Origin: Bombella dulcis
Lineage (GTDB): Bacteria; Pseudomonadota; Alphaproteobacteria; Acetobacterales; Acetobacteraceae
Length of the DNA stretch: 64,000 nucleotides
Direction of reading: 5' to 3'
NCBI RefSeq assembly: GCF_026385505.1
Contig: NZ_JANIDV010000001.1
Span: forward strand, 558,001 to 622,000
Shown: one piece after another, positions 9,126-17,619 of the stretch
How positions within the stretch are numbered: the first letter of the stretch is position 1
How the letters are laid out: the number at the start of each line of letters is the position of its first letter
Notes under the pieces: generated by a model
Seen by the model: only the letters and a program-made list of their open reading frames with translations
The model's database searches: none
What the model was told of the DNA's origin: nothing
Translations under genes and position numbers: made by a program

Positions 9126-9584
9126 TCAGAGCTTGCCCGCTCCAAAAATGTAATTGCTGATCTGCTGTTCCAGCGACAGCAGAGGATGGGCGTCAAGGAT
9201 GGTAGCCCCAGCCGCCAGCACCCTGCCGGACCTGCCGGGCAGGAGCTGCAGGGCATTGTCCCCCCCGATGGTCGGGGCCGCAATGGCCACGGCCGTATCC
9301 ACCGGCAGCTTCAGGTCATCCTGCACGGAAAACAGCACATCTACGACGGCCGTTTCCGGGTTGAGCGTGATGGCCCGCACCCGTCCCACGGTAACCCCGC
9401 CAAGGTCAACGTCAGCCCCGTTATCCAGCCCGTTCGTGGAACTGAACGTGGCGTGATAGCTTGTCATGTGCCGATCCGGCCCCGCCAGCAGGCCCAGCCC
9501 GTAAGCCACGAACCCGCCGGCAGCCACCAGAACACAGCTGCTGGCAATGAATGCTCCGGCACGCCCTTTAAGGATCGACCACAT
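9126..9584 (-). CDS. mlaD: MlaD-like MCE domain protein
   Basis: A 152-residue single-pass inner-membrane protein with one MCE domain, the periplasmic lipid-binding subunit of Mla-type phospholipid transport. The start MWSILKGRAG is supported by GAGGTG 7 bases upstream; a longer frame to 9683 is not. A membrane segment at about residues 10-30 is followed by the MCE core (ATFSSTNGLDNGADVDLGGVTVGRV). No ATPase (MlaF), permease (MlaE) or MlaC gene is adjacent, so its partners must be elsewhere. Convergent with the ATP-grasp gene and divergent from uppP. Confidence 0.85.
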   Translation of the reverse strand: MWSILKGRAGAFIASSCVLVAAGGFVAYGLGLLAGPDRHMTSYHATFSSTNGLDNGADVDLGGVTVGRVRAITLNPETAVVDVLFSVQDDLKLPVDTAVAIAAPTIGGDNALQLLPGRSGRVLAAGATILDAHPLLSLEQQISNYIFGAGKL

Positions 9585-9615
9585 AGACACCTCGAAATTC
9601 ACGTTCCCTTCTGCT

Positions 9616-9702
9616 AGCCTGACCGCAGGAGACGCTGATTTCATGAAAAGCAACAATCTGTTACCGCTACCATATGTAAGCATTTCTCACCAGCGTCAGG
9701 CT
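9616..9702. repeat. Interrupted inverted repeat in the mlaD/uppP divergent region
   Basis: AGCCTGAC at 9616-9623 and GACGCTG at 9632-9638 are each complementary to parts of CAGCGTCAGGCT at 9691-9702, so one downstream arm can pair with either upstream arm. The repeats lie between two divergent genes and could be a regulatory structure or chance. Confidence 0.35.
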
Positions 9703-9749
9703 CGGCTTTTCCCCCATTTCCTCCCCCACTGCATGGATCATGGTTCCGT

Positions 9750-10610
9750 ATGACAACTTTTCAGGCCCTCATTCTCGCCATAGTTCAGGGCATCACGGAA
9801 CCTTTCCCCGTCAGCAGCCTTGGCCATGCCGTCCTTCTTCCCGGCCTGCTGCACTGGCCGCTGGATGAACACAGCCCGACTTTTCTCCCCTTCCTGACCA
9901 TGCTGCATGTGGGGACCCTGCTGGCTCTGGCCCATGTCTTCTGGCACGTCTGGCGGGCCATCCTGCTGGGCCTCTTCTCCCCCCGCCAGAGTGCGAAGAA
10001 CCGCAACAAGGCCGTGCGTCTGTGCAGCCTGCTGGTAATCGCCACCATACCGGCCGTCATCATGGGAGGGCTGTTCGAACATCATCTGAGACATGTCTTC
10101 GCCAACCCGCTCATGGTGGCTGGCTTCCTGACCCTCAACGGGCTGCTGCTGATCGTGACCGAAATCATGCGCCGCCGCTCCCTTGAGGATACGCTGAGGA
10201 CCACATACCAGACGCGGGAGCTTGACTGGAAAAATGCCTTCATCATTGGCCTCTGGCAGTGTCTGGCCCTTTTCCCCGGCATTTCACGCTCCGGAGCAAC
10301 CATCAATGGCGGGCTGATGCGGGGACTGGATCATCTGACAGCCACCCGTTTTTCCCTGCTCATGGCACAGCCGGTCATTCTGGCCGCCACGGCAAAGGAA
10401 GCGTGGCAGCTCCGCCATGTCCATCTGTCCCATACCATGATCACACAGTCCCTGGTCGGTGCCGTCGTGGCAGGCATCACGGCCCTGATCTGCTCCCGCC
10501 TGCTCCTGCGCTTCTTCCGGGAAGAAAACGGACATACCCTGACCGGTTTCGGCGTCTACTGCCTTCTGGCAGGCATTGGCAGTGCCTGCCTGCTCCATTT
10601 TCACCTCTAG
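9750..10610 (+). CDS. uppP: Undecaprenyl-diphosphatase (BacA family)
   Basis: A 286-residue polytopic inner-membrane enzyme that dephosphorylates undecaprenyl pyrophosphate for recycling in peptidoglycan and polysaccharide synthesis. The first signature is QGITEPFPVSSLGH (residues 13-26), holding the catalytic glutamate and serine region; the second is PGISRSGAT near residue 174. About eight hydrophobic segments are seen. The variant TEPFPVSSLGH instead of the E. coli-type TEFLPVSSTGH is found in a proteobacterial subgroup. No strong ribosome site precedes the ATG. It lies beside the MlaD-like gene and the permease pair without tight coupling. Confidence 0.93.
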   Translation: MTTFQALILAIVQGITEPFPVSSLGHAVLLPGLLHWPLDEHSPTFLPFLTMLHVGTLLALAHVFWHVWRAILLGLFSPRQSAKNRNKAVRLCSLLVIATIPAVIMGGLFEHHLRHVFANPLMVAGFLTLNGLLLIVTEIMRRRSLEDTLRTTYQTRELDWKNAFIIGLWQCLALFPGISRSGATINGGLMRGLDHLTATRFSLLMAQPVILAATAKEAWQLRHVHLSHTMITQSLVGAVVAGITALICSRLLLRFFREENGHTLTGFGVYCLLAGIGSACLLHFHL

Positions 10611-10624
10611 CCACAGAAAAATGG

Positions 10625-10653
10625 CCGGAGCGTAATTTACAAATCCGCTCCGG
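10625..10653. terminator. Possible terminator hairpin after uppP
   Basis: An 8-base stem CCGGAGCG / CGCTCCGG with a 13-base AT-rich loop begins 14 bases after the uppP stop. No T run follows, so this may be a weak or factor-dependent terminator. Confidence 0.4.
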
Positions 10654-10741
10654 AACGCCAGAAAGAAAACATTCCGGTATCATACCATTTTCAGGCCGTC
10701 AGCCAGGACTCGTGACACCCCATGCCGCATCTTGAAACACC

Positions 10742-12244
10742 ATGAACAGAGCACGCCGCAAAACCCTGTCCCAGATACAGTCTTCCGGAGAGCAGCAGGG
10801 CCTCAGACGCAGCCTCGGAGCCACGCAGCTTCTGCTCATGGGGGTTGGTACGGCCATTGGTGCGGGGGTCTATGTCATCACCGGCACGGCGGCAGCAGAA
10901 TATGCCGGCCCTTCCGTCCTGCTTTCCTTCCTGATTGCTGCGGCAGCCTGCCTGTTCACGGCCCTCTGCTATGGGGAGCTTGCATCCACCTTTCCCGTCT
11001 CCGGGTCGGCCTATGCCTATGCCTACCTCTCCATGGGCGAGAAAATGGCCTGGGTGACCGGCTGGCTGCTCCTTCTGGAATATGGCATCGCCGGAACGGC
11101 CGTGGCGGCCGGCTTTGCCGGCTATCTGACCTCCCTGCTCAAGGGGTTTGGTGTCCACATCCCGGATGTCATCTCCCAGACGACCTTCCAGTCCATTCCA
11201 CACTCCAGCAGCGGGCTGCTGACCTTCCATCACAGCATGAACCTGATCGGCCTTGCCGTCATGCTGTTCATCAGTCTGGTACTCGTAAGGGGCATTGAGA
11301 CTGCCGCCCGTTTCAACACGGTCTTCGTTGCCGTCAAGATTGGCGTGCTCGTGCTGTTTGTCGGGGTTGGCCTGTTCTACCTTCACCCTGCCTACTGGCA
11401 TCCTTTCATTCCTCCCTCACAGGGGAATTTCCATTTCGGCGTGGCAGGCATCTTCCGGGCAGCATCCATCATCTTCTTTGCCTATGGGGGGTTTGAAGCC
11501 GTCTCCACCGCTGCGGCGGAAGCCCGTAACCCGACACGGGATGTGCCAATCGGCATCATCGGCAGTCTCATCATCTGCACGCTGGTCTATGTCACCGTGG
11601 CGGCTGTTCTGCTGGGCATTGCCCCCTATCAGATGCTGGATGCCGCAGACCCTCTCTCCATCGCCACAGGACTGATTCACAAGCCGTGGATGGCCTTCCT
11701 CATCAATACCGGGGCTACGGTCGGGCTGTTCTCCGTCCTGATCGGCCTGCTCTATGCCATCTCCCGCATGGTCCATGCCATCAGCCATGATGGCCTGCTG
11801 CCACGCTTCTTTGGCATCGTGCATCCACGTTTCAGAACACCCTGGCTGGCCACACTGCTCCTCGGCCTCATCATGGGGCTGATGAGTGCCACCATGCCCA
11901 TCGCCCTGCTGGGTGATCTGCTCTGCATCGGCACGACGCTGGCCTTTGCCATCGTCTGCTTCACCGTCATCTGGCAGCGCAACCGGGCACCGGGCACACC
12001 CCGCCCCTTCCAGGTACCGCTAGGGGGAATCCGCATCCGGGGACTCTGGCTGGGCATCACTCCCCTGCTTGGCATTCTCTTCTGCCTCTGCATGATCGTC
12101 CCTCTGGGGCTGAACATCCTGAACGTGACCCTGCATGGCAATCTCATCCCGCTGATCTTCTTCATCCTGTATACGGGACTGGGTTTTGCGACCTATCTGC
12201 TCTACGGGCGGCACAACTCCACCATGAAACCGCCCTCATCATGA
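10742..12244 (+). CDS. APC-family amino acid permease (copy 1)
   Basis: A 500-residue inner-membrane transporter with about 12 hydrophobic segments. The first transmembrane helix holds the substrate-binding break GTAIGAGVYVITG, and FAYGGFEAVST in the sixth segment is the second unwound helix; both are hallmarks of the amino acid-polyamine-organocation superfamily. It most resembles the cationic amino acid transporter (YfnA-like) branch, but the substrate cannot be read from sequence. A basic, soluble N-terminus precedes the first helix. The adjacent gene is a close paralogue in tandem, starting 62 bases further on. Confidence 0.9.
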   Translation: MNRARRKTLSQIQSSGEQQGLRRSLGATQLLLMGVGTAIGAGVYVITGTAAAEYAGPSVLLSFLIAAAACLFTALCYGELASTFPVSGSAYAYAYLSMGEKMAWVTGWLLLLEYGIAGTAVAAGFAGYLTSLLKGFGVHIPDVISQTTFQSIPHSSSGLLTFHHSMNLIGLAVMLFISLVLVRGIETAARFNTVFVAVKIGVLVLFVGVGLFYLHPAYWHPFIPPSQGNFHFGVAGIFRAASIIFFAYGGFEAVSTAAAEARNPTRDVPIGIIGSLIICTLVYVTVAAVLLGIAPYQMLDAADPLSIATGLIHKPWMAFLINTGATVGLFSVLIGLLYAISRMVHAISHDGLLPRFFGIVHPRFRTPWLATLLLGLIMGLMSATMPIALLGDLLCIGTTLAFAIVCFTVIWQRNRAPGTPRPFQVPLGGIRIRGLWLGITPLLGILFCLCMIVPLGLNILNVTLHGNLIPLIFFILYTGLGFATYLLYGRHNSTMKPPSS

Positions 12245-12306
12245 AATGACCACCCGTTCCTCATTCTCCCGATCCATCACCTTTTTCCGGATGATCCACC
12301 GTCTTT

Positions 12307-13851
12307 ATGCGTAAACATTCCTCCCATCCCACCAGACGCCGTAACCCACGGCGCAAGAGCATGAGCCAGATTACAGCGGAAAATGACTCCGTTACGCTCA
12401 AGAGAAGTCTGACAGCCACGCAGCTACTGCTCATGGGGGTTGGGACAACCGTTGGAGCCGGCGTCTATGTCATGACCGGAACAGCGGCAGCGGAATATGC
12501 CGGTCCTGCCGTGCTGCTCTCCTTCCTCGTGGCAGCGGCAGCCTGCCTGTTCACGGCCTTCTGTTATGGGGAGCTGTCTTCCACATTTCCCGTATCAGGC
12601 TCCTCCTACTCTTACGCCTATATTTCCATGGGAGAACGGGCCGCATGGAATGTCAGCTGGCTGATGCTGCTGGAATATGGCATCTCCTGTACCGCCGTGG
12701 CGGCAGGCCTTTCAGGATACATGAACTCCCTGCTGGGCATCTTTGACATCCATCTTCCCGTCTGGCTGACCCAGACCAGTCTCCAGCCTGTTCCCGGTTC
12801 TGAAGGGACGGCCCTGACAGCCGGATGGCGGCTGGACCTGATCGGCTTCGTCTCCGTCCTTCTGGTCACGGCCCTGCTGGCCCGTGGGGTGGAAGAATCG
12901 GCCCGTTTCAACTCACTTGTGGTCGCCCTGAAAATTGGTGTCCTGTTCCTCTTCCTGATCATCGGGATCGGCTACATCACGCCAGCCAACTGGTTCCCCT
13001 TCATTCCTCCTGCACAGGAGCATTTCCATTTCGGTGTGGCAGGCATCTTCCGGGCCGCCTCCATCATCTTCTTTGCTTATGGCGGGTTCGAGGCCGTGTC
13101 CACGGCGTCATCGGAGGCCCGCAATCCCACCCGGGACATTCCGATCGGCATTATTGGCAGCCTGATCATCTGTACGCTGATCTATGTGGCCGTGGCAGCG
13201 GTCCTTCTGGGAATCGTACCCTATGGCAAGCTGAACGTGGCTGATCCTCTGGCTGTGGCCACGCAGGCGATGGGCAAGCCGTGGCTCGCCCTGCTCGTGA
13301 ATGGAGGGGCTACCATCGGTCTCTCCTCCGTCCTGCTCGGCCTGATGTACGGGCAGTCCCGCATTCTCCTGACCACAGGACGGGATGGGCTGATCCCTGC
13401 CATCTTCAGCCGGATTCACGCCCGCTACCGTACCCCGGCTCATGGCACCTTCATCATGGGAGGCATCATTGCCCTGATGACGGCAACCCTGCCCATCGAC
13501 ATCATCAGCGACCTTGTCTCATTGGGCACGGCACTCGCCTTTGCGATGGTCTGCTTCACCGTCATCTGGCAGCGCAATCATGCTGCCGACATAAAACGGC
13601 CCTTCAACGTGCCTCTCGGCGGCATCCGCATCCAGGGCCTCTGGGTGGGAATCACGCCGGTGCTGGGCATCATCTTCTGCCTGATCATGATTCTGCCGCT
13701 GCTCTTCAACATGATCCACGCCCTGCTGGGCGGCAATCCAGTCCCTGTCATCCTGCTGGTAACCTACTTCGTGATCGGCGCACTGACATACCGTTTCTAC
13801 GGCTACCACAATTCCCGCATGGCTGACGGCAACAGCTCGACCCAACCTTGA
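12307..13851 (+). CDS. APC-family amino acid permease (copy 2)
   Basis: A 514-residue paralogue of the preceding permease, with the same helix-1 GTTVGAGVYVMTG and helix-6 FAYGGFEAVSTA motifs. Long stretches are identical or nearly so between the two, while the external loop between helices 3 and 4 and the C-terminal tail differ, suggesting duplication followed by change in substrate range or expression. The first 18 residues are very basic (RRRNPRRKS); a second ATG at 12361 (MSQITAEND) aligns better with copy 1 and may be the true start. A strong hairpin follows at 13858. Confidence 0.9.
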   Translation: MRKHSSHPTRRRNPRRKSMSQITAENDSVTLKRSLTATQLLLMGVGTTVGAGVYVMTGTAAAEYAGPAVLLSFLVAAAACLFTAFCYGELSSTFPVSGSSYSYAYISMGERAAWNVSWLMLLEYGISCTAVAAGLSGYMNSLLGIFDIHLPVWLTQTSLQPVPGSEGTALTAGWRLDLIGFVSVLLVTALLARGVEESARFNSLVVALKIGVLFLFLIIGIGYITPANWFPFIPPAQEHFHFGVAGIFRAASIIFFAYGGFEAVSTASSEARNPTRDIPIGIIGSLIICTLIYVAVAAVLLGIVPYGKLNVADPLAVATQAMGKPWLALLVNGGATIGLSSVLLGLMYGQSRILLTTGRDGLIPAIFSRIHARYRTPAHGTFIMGGIIALMTATLPIDIISDLVSLGTALAFAMVCFTVIWQRNHAADIKRPFNVPLGGIRIQGLWVGITPVLGIIFCLIMILPLLFNMIHALLGGNPVPVILLVTYFVIGALTYRFYGYHNSRMADGNSSTQP

Positions 13852-13857
13852 GAAACC

Positions 13858-13890
13858 GTCTGGCCCGTTTTTCAGAAGAACGGGCCAGAC
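13858..13890. terminator. Bidirectional terminator hairpin between permease and MscS genes
   Basis: A 12-base perfect stem GTCTGGCCCGTT / AACGGGCCAGAC with a 9-base loop lies 6 bases after the permease stop and 25 bases before the end of the convergent mscS-type gene. There is no long T run outside the stem. Confidence 0.55.
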
Positions 13891-13915
13891 TGCCCCAGGA
13901 GCTGTAGCACAGGAA

Positions 13916-15124
13916 TTATTTCGCCCCTTTATCACCGGTACTGGTCGGCCCCAGATAACTCCCCGGCGGCGGACGATGAACCGGTGGGGACAGGATGGTA
14001 TCAGGGTCCGTCATGTCCAGCCTCTGGCCTGTCTCAGGAGAGACAAAAGCGACACGCCGCCGTGGCAGGGCCTGCGGGAATCTTTCCCGGATACCGGCAA
14101 TGGCCTTCTCACGGATGTCACAGCGCAGGTCCCAGCTCTGCATGGCATTGCGTGCACTGGCAATGACACGGACAGACATGGCCTGATCGGTACAGTCCGA
14201 CACCTGGGCATCAAATACCTTGCCATCCCAGAGCGGACAGCCCCGCACGATTTCCCGCAGCATGTCCCGAATCTCATCCATCGGCGCATCATAATCCAAC
14301 CAAAGAAACACGACGCCCGTAATGGCAGCCGAATTGTGAGTCCAGTTCTCGAAGCGGTTTTCCAGAAAATAGGAAATCGGCACGATATGGCGTCGCCAGT
14401 CCCAGACACGCAGCACGACATAAGTTGCCGTGATCTCCTCCACCCAGCACCAATCCCCATTAATGATGACCAGGTCTTCCATACGGATAGGCTGGGTAAT
14501 GGCGATCTGCACACCGGCAATCAGATTTGTCAGCAGTCCACGAGCTGACAGACCAACAATCAGCGACGCCGCACCGGCAGAAGCGAAGAGTGAAACACCA
14601 TACTGCTTGACCGAAGGAAACAGCATCAGAGCCGATGCCACCGTCACAAGGCCAATCAGGATTTCCCCCAGCCGCCGCAGAACCTTAATCTGCGTCTGAT
14701 GGGCACGGGCCATGATGTCATCCGCATAATCCAGCCGGGCCAGCCGATTCAGATAGGCCTCTGACATCAGGCGGAACGTGGTGATGACCGAAAACCCCAG
14801 GATCAAGATCAGCAGGAAGACGAAAAATAGCCTAAGATTCTGCTCCTGTTCATAAGAAAACCCCGTGGCGGCCGGCAGGGCTGCCAGCAGGGCCAGCAAG
14901 GTGACCATCACCTGCATGGGCCGCCGCAGGGCACTGATCGTATTCCGGATCATGGCCCCGCTGCGTGTACCGGGAATGCGCAGAATCAGCGCACTTGCCC
15001 CGTGTCCGGCATAGAACGCCGCAAGCCCGACAATAACGAGCATGAGGACGGACACGACCGCAGCCGGCAGCCAGGACATCGCACTGCTGAATGCAAACAG
15101 GATATTGGTGAAATGCTGAGACAA
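13916..15124 (-). CDS. Mechanosensitive ion channel family protein (MscS type)
   Basis: A 402-residue membrane channel. Four or five hydrophobic segments come first; the pore helix and beta domain are recognisable in SAGAASLIVGLSARGLLTNLIAGVQ and the following PIRMEDLVIINGDW, which match the MscS core (TM3 plus beta barrel). The C-terminal alpha-beta vestibule follows, ending in a short variable tail rich in proline. Such channels release solutes on hypo-osmotic shock, and the larger alphaproteobacterial forms have extra N-terminal helices as here. It is transcribed alone, converging on the permease pair. Confidence 0.92.
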   Translation of the reverse strand: MSQHFTNILFAFSSAMSWLPAAVVSVLMLVIVGLAAFYAGHGASALILRIPGTRSGAMIRNTISALRRPMQVMVTLLALLAALPAATGFSYEQEQNLRLFFVFLLILILGFSVITTFRLMSEAYLNRLARLDYADDIMARAHQTQIKVLRRLGEILIGLVTVASALMLFPSVKQYGVSLFASAGAASLIVGLSARGLLTNLIAGVQIAITQPIRMEDLVIINGDWCWVEEITATYVVLRVWDWRRHIVPISYFLENRFENWTHNSAAITGVVFLWLDYDAPMDEIRDMLREIVRGCPLWDGKVFDAQVSDCTDQAMSVRVIASARNAMQSWDLRCDIREKAIAGIRERFPQALPRRRVAFVSPETGQRLDMTDPDTILSPPVHRPPPGSYLGPTSTGDKGAK

Positions 15125-15235
15125 AAGGGGCTGCTCCCAATGGGACGTTTAAAAATCGTCAGCGAAAAATGACAGCCTCATCACAGGAATGGAATAGAAA
15201 AGAACGAAAAAACATGAAGATAAACCTTAGCCCTA

Positions 15236-15264
15236 TTGACTTCGCTCATCGGCTGCCATAAAAG
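15236..15264 (+). promoter_or_regulatory. Likely sigma-70 promoter of tRNA-Met
   Basis: TTGACT at 15236-15241 matches the -35 consensus closely and an ATAAAA box at 15258-15263 lies 16 bases further on. The tRNA begins about 40 bases after the -10 box, leaving room for a short 5' leader removed by RNase P. Confidence 0.55.
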
Positions 15265-15303
15265 CACATCCGTCGGAAGGTGCGGGCCTTCAGAGGACAC
15301 GAT

Positions 15304-15378
15304 GGCGGCGTAGCTCAGTGGTAGAGCAGGGGAATCATAATCCCTTGGTCGGCGGTTCAAATCCGTCCGCCGCTACCA
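15304..15378 (+). tRNA. tRNA-Met (CAT), elongator type
   Basis: A 75-base cloverleaf. The acceptor stem GGCGGCG pairs with CGCCGCT, the anticodon stem GGGGA/TCCCT encloses loop ATCATAA with anticodon CAT, and GGTTCAAAT is the T-loop; CCA is encoded. The initiator tRNA is excluded because position 1 pairs with position 72 and the stem lacks the three consecutive G-C pairs next to the anticodon loop in initiator form. A CAT anticodon could also be a lysidine-modified tRNA-Ile; the body matches alphaproteobacterial elongator tRNA-Met better. Confidence 0.9.
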
Positions 15379-15492
15379 TTTTTCCTCACACTCTCCCATG
15401 ATAATGTAACTGTCCTGAGTGCGCCATCCCTGGTTTCTGAGAGAATTATGGCAACGATCCTGTCGCACCTGTTTCTGGACGGGTCATCATAG

Positions 15493-15523
15493 AAAAACAG
15501 GCTGGAACAAAATCCCAGCCTGT
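15493..15523 (-). terminator. Rho-independent terminator of the DUF4167 gene
   Basis: Read on the minus strand, a 9-base stem ACAGGCTGG / CCAGCCTGT with a 9-base loop is followed by TTTTT. It starts 31 bases after the stop of the DUF4167 gene, which ends the prfA-prmC region. Confidence 0.75.
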
Positions 15524-15553
15524 CTCCACTCGGCACATCCCTGGAAAACGGTC

Positions 15554-16021
15554 TCAGTCCTCGTCGCCCTGGTCCGTGTCTTCCTCACGCTTTTCAACCC
15601 GCTTCCGACGCTCGGACGGACGACGAGGCTCAGCAGCAGGTGCAGGAGTCTCCTCCTCATCCTGTTCCTGACGCCCCCGCGCATCACGACGTTCCTGACG
15701 GGCCTGCTCATACGTACGCTGCCGTTCGGCACGTTCCTGCTGGGCAGCCTGGGCGGCCTGATTCATGGCGTTGAGCATACGGAAATAATGCTCGGCATGC
15801 TGAAAGTAGGCCTCTGCCTGCACACGATCACCAGTGCCTGTCGCATCACGCCCCAGCTGGAGATACTTCTCAAACAGCTGCTGGGCCGTGCCACGAATGC
15901 GCAAATCAGGCCCGTTACTCTCAAAAACATGGTTCCGGTTCAGAGGAATCTGGCCATTATTGCCACGGGATGCTCCTCCACCGCCGCCTGAACGATGATG
16001 ACGGTTCCTCATACGTTTCAT
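15554..16021 (-). CDS. DUF4167 domain-containing protein
   Basis: A 155-residue protein with the alphaproteobacterial DUF4167 domain at its N-terminus: a basic, glycine-rich lead (MKRMRNRHHRSGGGGG), then FESNGPDLRIRGTAQQLFEKYLQLGRDA and a helical stretch with AEAYFQHAEHYFRMLNAM. The remainder is an Arg/Gln/Glu-rich, low-complexity tail that is probably disordered. Function is unknown; the basic Gly-rich start hints at RNA or nucleic-acid binding. The neighbourhood downstream of prfA-prmC is conserved for this family. A clear terminator follows. Confidence 0.88.
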   Translation of the reverse strand: MKRMRNRHHRSGGGGGASRGNNGQIPLNRNHVFESNGPDLRIRGTAQQLFEKYLQLGRDATGTGDRVQAEAYFQHAEHYFRMLNAMNQAAQAAQQERAERQRTYEQARQERRDARGRQEQDEEETPAPAAEPRRPSERRKRVEKREEDTDQGDED

Positions 16022-16213
16022 ATTTTCAAACCCGCAATCTTGTCATAATGGCACTTCAGCAGCCAATCTGCCGTTTCTTCACATATTGTCCGAAGAAACA
16101 TCACTCCCAGAGGAAATCGTGCCCAACCGGCAGCATATCACCGCACGCCGCCCATCCCCTGTATTTTCTCTGCGGCAATCTATCAGGCCTCATTCCATAA
16201 GCCAACTGCTTTC

Positions 16214-17053
16214 CTAAGAAAAGGCCAGAACCAGAGCACGTTCCACCCCTCCCAGGTCCTTCCGGCACTCCAGTACCTTCAGGCCTGCGGATTCAGCCAG
16301 GGCTGTTACGGCCTGCGCCTGCCCTATTCCCAGCTCCAGCACGGCACAGCCCTGCTCCGACAGCAGATGAGGCAGGCTCCTGCACAGAATCCGATAGGCT
16401 GTCAGCCCGTCATTCCCCCCATCCAGTGCCCGGTGCGGTTCATACTCCGCCACATCCGGCATCAGACGGACCATCTCGGCATGTTCGATATAAGGTGGGT
16501 TGGACAGTACGACATCAAAACGCCCCCTGATCGCCGCCGCCCAGTCTCCCGCAATGAAGGCTGCCCGTTCACTCAGGCCATTGCGACGGGCATTGCGGCG
16601 AGCCAGAGCTGCCGCTCCCGGAGCGACATCCACCCCCAGCCCCCAGGCCTGCGGATATTCCTTGAGGGCAGCCAGTAACAGACAACCCGTTCCCGTGCCC
16701 AGATCCAGTATGGACTGAACCTTCTGACGGTCGGGCCTGTGATGCAGCAGGGCCTCCAGCAGCGTCTCACTGTCTCCACGTGGAATCAGCGTTTCTGGTG
16801 ATACATGCAGGTCCAGTGTCCAGAACCCTTTCTCCCCGGTAATGAACGCTACCGGCTCCCGTGCGCTGCGCCGCTGGATGGCCTGCTGGAATTTCTCCAC
16901 AACATCATCCGGAATGTCGTCACGCTGCATCAGTTCGATCCGGGTACAGTTGCTGGCCCAGCAGAGCAGAAGGCGGGCTTCAGAGGCGGCATCCTCGATA
17001 CCTGCCTGAAAAAACCTCTCCCCGGCCTGTTTCAAAAGAGTTATTTTACGCAT
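16214..17053 (-). CDS. prmC: Release factor glutamine N5-methyltransferase
   Basis: Methylates the glutamine of the GGQ motif in release factors, here probably the product of prfA at 17610. The start at 17053 (MRKITLLKQAGERF) is backed by AGGAATAG just upstream and gives 279 residues, the usual size. The SAM-binding ILDLGTGTGCLLLA and the substrate-binding NPPY motif (in VVLSNPPYIEH, near residue 181) are present, with an N-terminal helical domain that binds the release factor. In most alphaproteobacteria prmC directly follows prfA; here a gene on the opposite strand sits between them. Confidence 0.95.
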   Translation of the reverse strand: MRKITLLKQAGERFFQAGIEDAASEARLLLCWASNCTRIELMQRDDIPDDVVEKFQQAIQRRSAREPVAFITGEKGFWTLDLHVSPETLIPRGDSETLLEALLHHRPDRQKVQSILDLGTGTGCLLLAALKEYPQAWGLGVDVAPGAAALARRNARRNGLSERAAFIAGDWAAAIRGRFDVVLSNPPYIEHAEMVRLMPDVAEYEPHRALDGGNDGLTAYRILCRSLPHLLSEQGCAVLELGIGQAQAVTALAESAGLKVLECRKDLGGVERALVLAFS

Positions 17054-17102
17054 AGACGCTATTCCTGAGCTGCCGCTTTCATCTTTCCGGGAAGACCAAG
17101 AC

Positions 17103-17591
17103 ATGACCATATCCCGTTTCATGCGCTCTCTGCTGATCCTGTCCGGTTTCAGCTGTCTGCTGCTACCCGTGGCGAAAAGTGAGACCGTCAGCCCCATGCC
17201 GGACGGCCCGACGGGCGGGAGCTTCACCGTCCATGATGGACGTGCTCCCAATGAGGTATCAGAATCTTCCCGCCTCTATATCAATGGTCAGCTGGCTGCA
17301 ACATTCCATCTTGATCTGGCTCACGCAGATGATACCACCACCATCCCCATCCCTCTGGGAAGGGTCGATCTTCCATACACCCTCTGCGGCACCATCACTG
17401 TCATGAAGAATGGTCAGGCAGAAACTCATGCCGTAAGTGGCGAAGGTATCTTACATAATCCCGACAACCATTATTACGAGGCGGTTGGCAGTGAAGAATT
17501 CAAGGATTTCTTCCTGATGGACGAGAATGACCCTGCCGCCACCGACCATCATAACGGGTCCTCCTCCCGCTGCCTCACGTCCAACAGCTGA
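17103..17591 (+). CDS. Small secreted protein of unknown function
   Basis: A 162-residue protein of no family I recognise. The ATG at 17103 is preceded by GGGAAG at 8 bases; an internal Met at residue 7 is a second option. Residues 7-27 form a signal peptide (RSLLILSGFSCLLLPVAKS) with a type I site after AKS. The mature part looks like a small beta sandwich: SRLYINGQLAATFHLDL, PYTLCGTITVMKNGQ, then an acidic, aromatic end with NHYYEAVGSEEFKDFFLMDEND. It lies head-to-head with prmC (49 bases between starts) and tail-to-tail with prfA, splitting that conserved pair. Confidence 0.7.
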   Translation: MTISRFMRSLLILSGFSCLLLPVAKSETVSPMPDGPTGGSFTVHDGRAPNEVSESSRLYINGQLAATFHLDLAHADDTTTIPIPLGRVDLPYTLCGTITVMKNGQAETHAVSGEGILHNPDNHYYEAVGSEEFKDFFLMDENDPAATDHHNGSSSRCLTSNS

Positions 17592-17604
17592 GAGGAACCA
17601 GTGA

Positions 17605-17619
17605 CCGCCCTAGGGGCGG
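17605..17619. terminator. Short hairpin over the prfA stop codon
   Basis: CCGCCC and GGGCGG pair around a TAG loop, which includes the prfA stop codon (minus strand) and lies 14 bases after the stop of the secreted-protein gene (plus strand). The stem is only 6 bases and the T run is weak, so a bidirectional terminator is only a possibility. Confidence 0.3.

Noticed and set aside
12307..13851. Possible misassembly artefact as cause of the two similar permease genes
   Set aside because: The copies differ throughout at many positions and have different tails and flanks, so they are true paralogues.
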